50,543 nucleotides of DNA from NCBI GenBank assembly GCA_937927435.1, contig CALBDW010000086.1, positions 1-50,543 on the forward strand, written 5' to 3'. Both the position numbers and the translations under genes were made by a program. This stretch comes from an uncultured Bdellovibrionales bacterium. GTDB taxonomy: Bacteria; Bdellovibrionota; Bdellovibrionia; Bdellovibrionales; JAMPXM01. Below, one piece after another: positions 49,209 to 50,543 of the stretch. The notes below the pieces were generated by a model. The model was not told the origin of the DNA. It worked only from the letters and a program-made list of their open reading frames with translations, and made no database searches. Position 1 is the stretch's first letter. Every line of letters starts with the position of its first letter.

Positions 49209-49994
49209 ATGTTGAAGTCGCTCAGCACCGCTGCGACGGGAATGGCTGCGCAGCAAACCAACATGGATGTCATTGCGAACAACCTGGCGAACGTTTCGAC
49301 GACCGGCTTTAAAAAGTCGCGCGCGGAGTTCGAAGATCTCATGTATCAGACCCTGAAAGAGCCGGGCGCGATCACGGGCTTGAACTCCGTTTCTCCCACG
49401 GGAGTGCAGGTCGGTCTCGGTGTCCGAACTGCAGGAGTCCAAAGGGATTTCGAGGTCGGCGCCTCCAAGCAGACGAAAAACCCGTTCGATCTCATGGTCG
49501 AGGGGCCGGGGTTTTTCGCCGTGCAAACGAGTGACGGTCAAATCGCCTACACGCGCGACGGCTCGTTTAAGAAAGACCCGAACGGTCTGCTTGTCGATAA
49601 GAACGGCAATCCTCTTCAGCCGCAGATCGTGATTCCGCCTAACGCCACTTCCGTGAGTATTTCGCCGACCGGTCAAGTGAGCGTGACGATTGGAAATGAC
49701 ATCGAACCGCAGGTCGTCGGGCAAATCGAACTCGTGAATTTCGTGAACCCGGCGGGACTTAAGGCGATCGGTAAGAATCTCTTCGTTCAGACTCCGGCGA
49801 GCGGGCTTCCGCAGCAAGCCCAGCCGGGGCAGAACGGTTTGGGCCACATCGCCCAAGGCGAGCTGGAGACGAGCAATGTGAATATCGTTGAGGAAATGGT
49901 GAATATGATCACCGCTCAACGCGCCTACGAAACAAATTCGAAGGTGATTCAGGCATCGGATCAGATGCTTCAGTACATGAATCAGCTGCGTTGA
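49209..49994 (+). CDS. flgG: Flagellar distal rod protein FlgG
   Basis: 261 residues, the expected FlgG length. MLKSLSTAATGMAAQQTNMD and NNLANVSTTGFKKSRAEFED match FlgG, and the C-terminal ETSNVNIVEEMVNMITAQRA is diagnostic. FlgG forms the distal rod through the peptidoglycan. It is followed by the flgA start 21 bases later. Confidence 0.97.
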   Translation: MLKSLSTAATGMAAQQTNMDVIANNLANVSTTGFKKSRAEFEDLMYQTLKEPGAITGLNSVSPTGVQVGLGVRTAGVQRDFEVGASKQTKNPFDLMVEGPGFFAVQTSDGQIAYTRDGSFKKDPNGLLVDKNGNPLQPQIVIPPNATSVSISPTGQVSVTIGNDIEPQVVGQIELVNFVNPAGLKAIGKNLFVQTPASGLPQQAQPGQNGLGHIAQGELETSNVNIVEEMVNMITAQRAYETNSKVIQASDQMLQYMNQLR

Positions 49995-50014
49995 GGTTTT
50001 GCGGGGTGGGGTGA

Positions 50015-50543
50015 ATGAACATCGCGAAGTTGGCGTCGCTTGAGAAATCGAAGCGCCCGGTGCTGGTCGCCATGTTGAGCCTTTTGGGCGTTCTGCTCGC
50101 GATGACGTTCGCAGAGGCGAACGAAGCGGAGGGAGTGATCCAGATCCGCCCGGTTATCGAGGTCGACGGTCAAAGCGCGGACATCACGTTGGGCGACCTG
50201 ATCGTCGCCAAAGGTGTGAGCCCGGCGCTTTTGGAACGGCTCAAAGGTGTGCGGCTCGCCGACATTCCGAAACCGGGCGAAACCCGTTCGTTCACCGCCA
50301 TGGGGATCGAGCAAGTGTTCCGTCCGTATTTGCGGAAGATCGAGGAAGAAACCGGCGAGCGCATCAGTTTGCGTGTTCCGGCCCGGGTGACGGTCGTTCG
50401 CAAGAGCTTCCGTCTTTCTGAACACGAAGTCATAGAGCGCATCAAATCGCATTTGAAGGACATTTGTTCGGACTGTGAGTTCGAGATCACCAATTTGGCG
50501 TTACCAGCCGTGCCGGCCACGATTCCCGCCGGCTCCATGTGGA
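50015..50543 (+). CDS. flgA: Flagellar P-ring assembly protein FlgA (partial, runs off the window)
   Basis: The frame is open from ATG 50015 to the window end (176 codons). A signal-anchor stretch (VLVAMLSLLGVLLAMTFAEA) is followed by an SAF-like segment, including ITLGDLIVAKGVSPALLERL. This is the P-ring periplasmic chaperone of the flagellum. The order flgF-flgG-flgA is normal for these bacteria, and flgH and flgI probably follow. GGGGTG precedes the start at poor spacing. Confidence 0.8.
   Translation, partial: MNIAKLASLEKSKRPVLVAMLSLLGVLLAMTFAEANEAEGVIQIRPVIEVDGQSADITLGDLIVAKGVSPALLERLKGVRLADIPKPGETRSFTAMGIEQVFRPYLRKIEEETGERISLRVPARVTVVRKSFRLSEHEVIERIKSHLKDICSDCEFEITNLALPAVPATIPAGSMW

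Noticed and set aside
1..50543. tRNA, rRNA, CRISPR array, insertion sequence or prophage
   Set aside because: No T-arm motifs, arrays of direct repeats, transposase or integrase motifs were found on either strand.

Overview
The window looks like a chromosomal segment of a moderately GC-rich member of the Bdellovibrionota (Bdellovibrio-like bacteria). This rests on the gene content and order: a flgF-flgG-flgA flagellar run behind a sigma-54 promoter, pilT, many lipoproteins and outer-membrane barrels, poly(A) polymerase, a family of lipoproteins with an odd FQNC lipobox, and a pgpA-pncC-recA block. The taxon is an inference; there is no rRNA in the window.

Layout. Bases 1-5045 carry the tail of an unknown gene, a SirB1-like transglutaminase-fold protein, a degenerate PP2C/RsbU-type phosphatase, citrate synthase, a PilZ protein and a crotonase. 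Bases 5063-8860 hold the most interesting locus: a 20-residue cationic peptide ending in Asn behind a near-perfect ribosome binding site, an intergenic UUCG terminator hairpin, a MccB-like ThiF/E1 adenylyltransferase, an MFS exporter and a GNAT acetyltransferase. The three large genes overlap end to end. This matches the mccA-mccB-mccC plus MccE-type acetyltransferase plan of microcin C (peptidyl-nucleotide 'Trojan horse') antibiotics, with a VanX-like peptidase convergent to it. Bases 8861-12398 have a structured, sigma-54-like leader, a Cys-rich lipoprotein, elbB, another lipoprotein and an Eis-like GNAT. Bases 12580-16233 are a DoxX-like gene plus thiBPQ. Bases 16238-24876 are mostly envelope proteins: barrels, YceI, c-type heme lipoproteins and a Tat-exported DUF1501-like protein with a DUF1588/DUF1585-like partner.

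Bases 24889-48012 are mainly housekeeping: adenosine deaminase, transketolase, tatA, pcnB, an alpha/beta hydrolase, a DEAD-box helicase, a TolB-like propeller lipoprotein, mutY, an arginase-family enzyme, alaS, recX, pilT, pgpA, pncC, recA, lysC and an MltD-type lytic transglycosylase. A secreted protein at 36377 has a sigma-28-like promoter whose -10 box lies inside a long inverted repeat that also covers the start codon. From 48273 a consensus sigma-54 promoter leads into flgF, flgG and a flgA cut off by the window end.

No rRNA, tRNA, CRISPR array, insertion sequence or prophage was found. All assignments come from reading motifs by eye; no database search was run.
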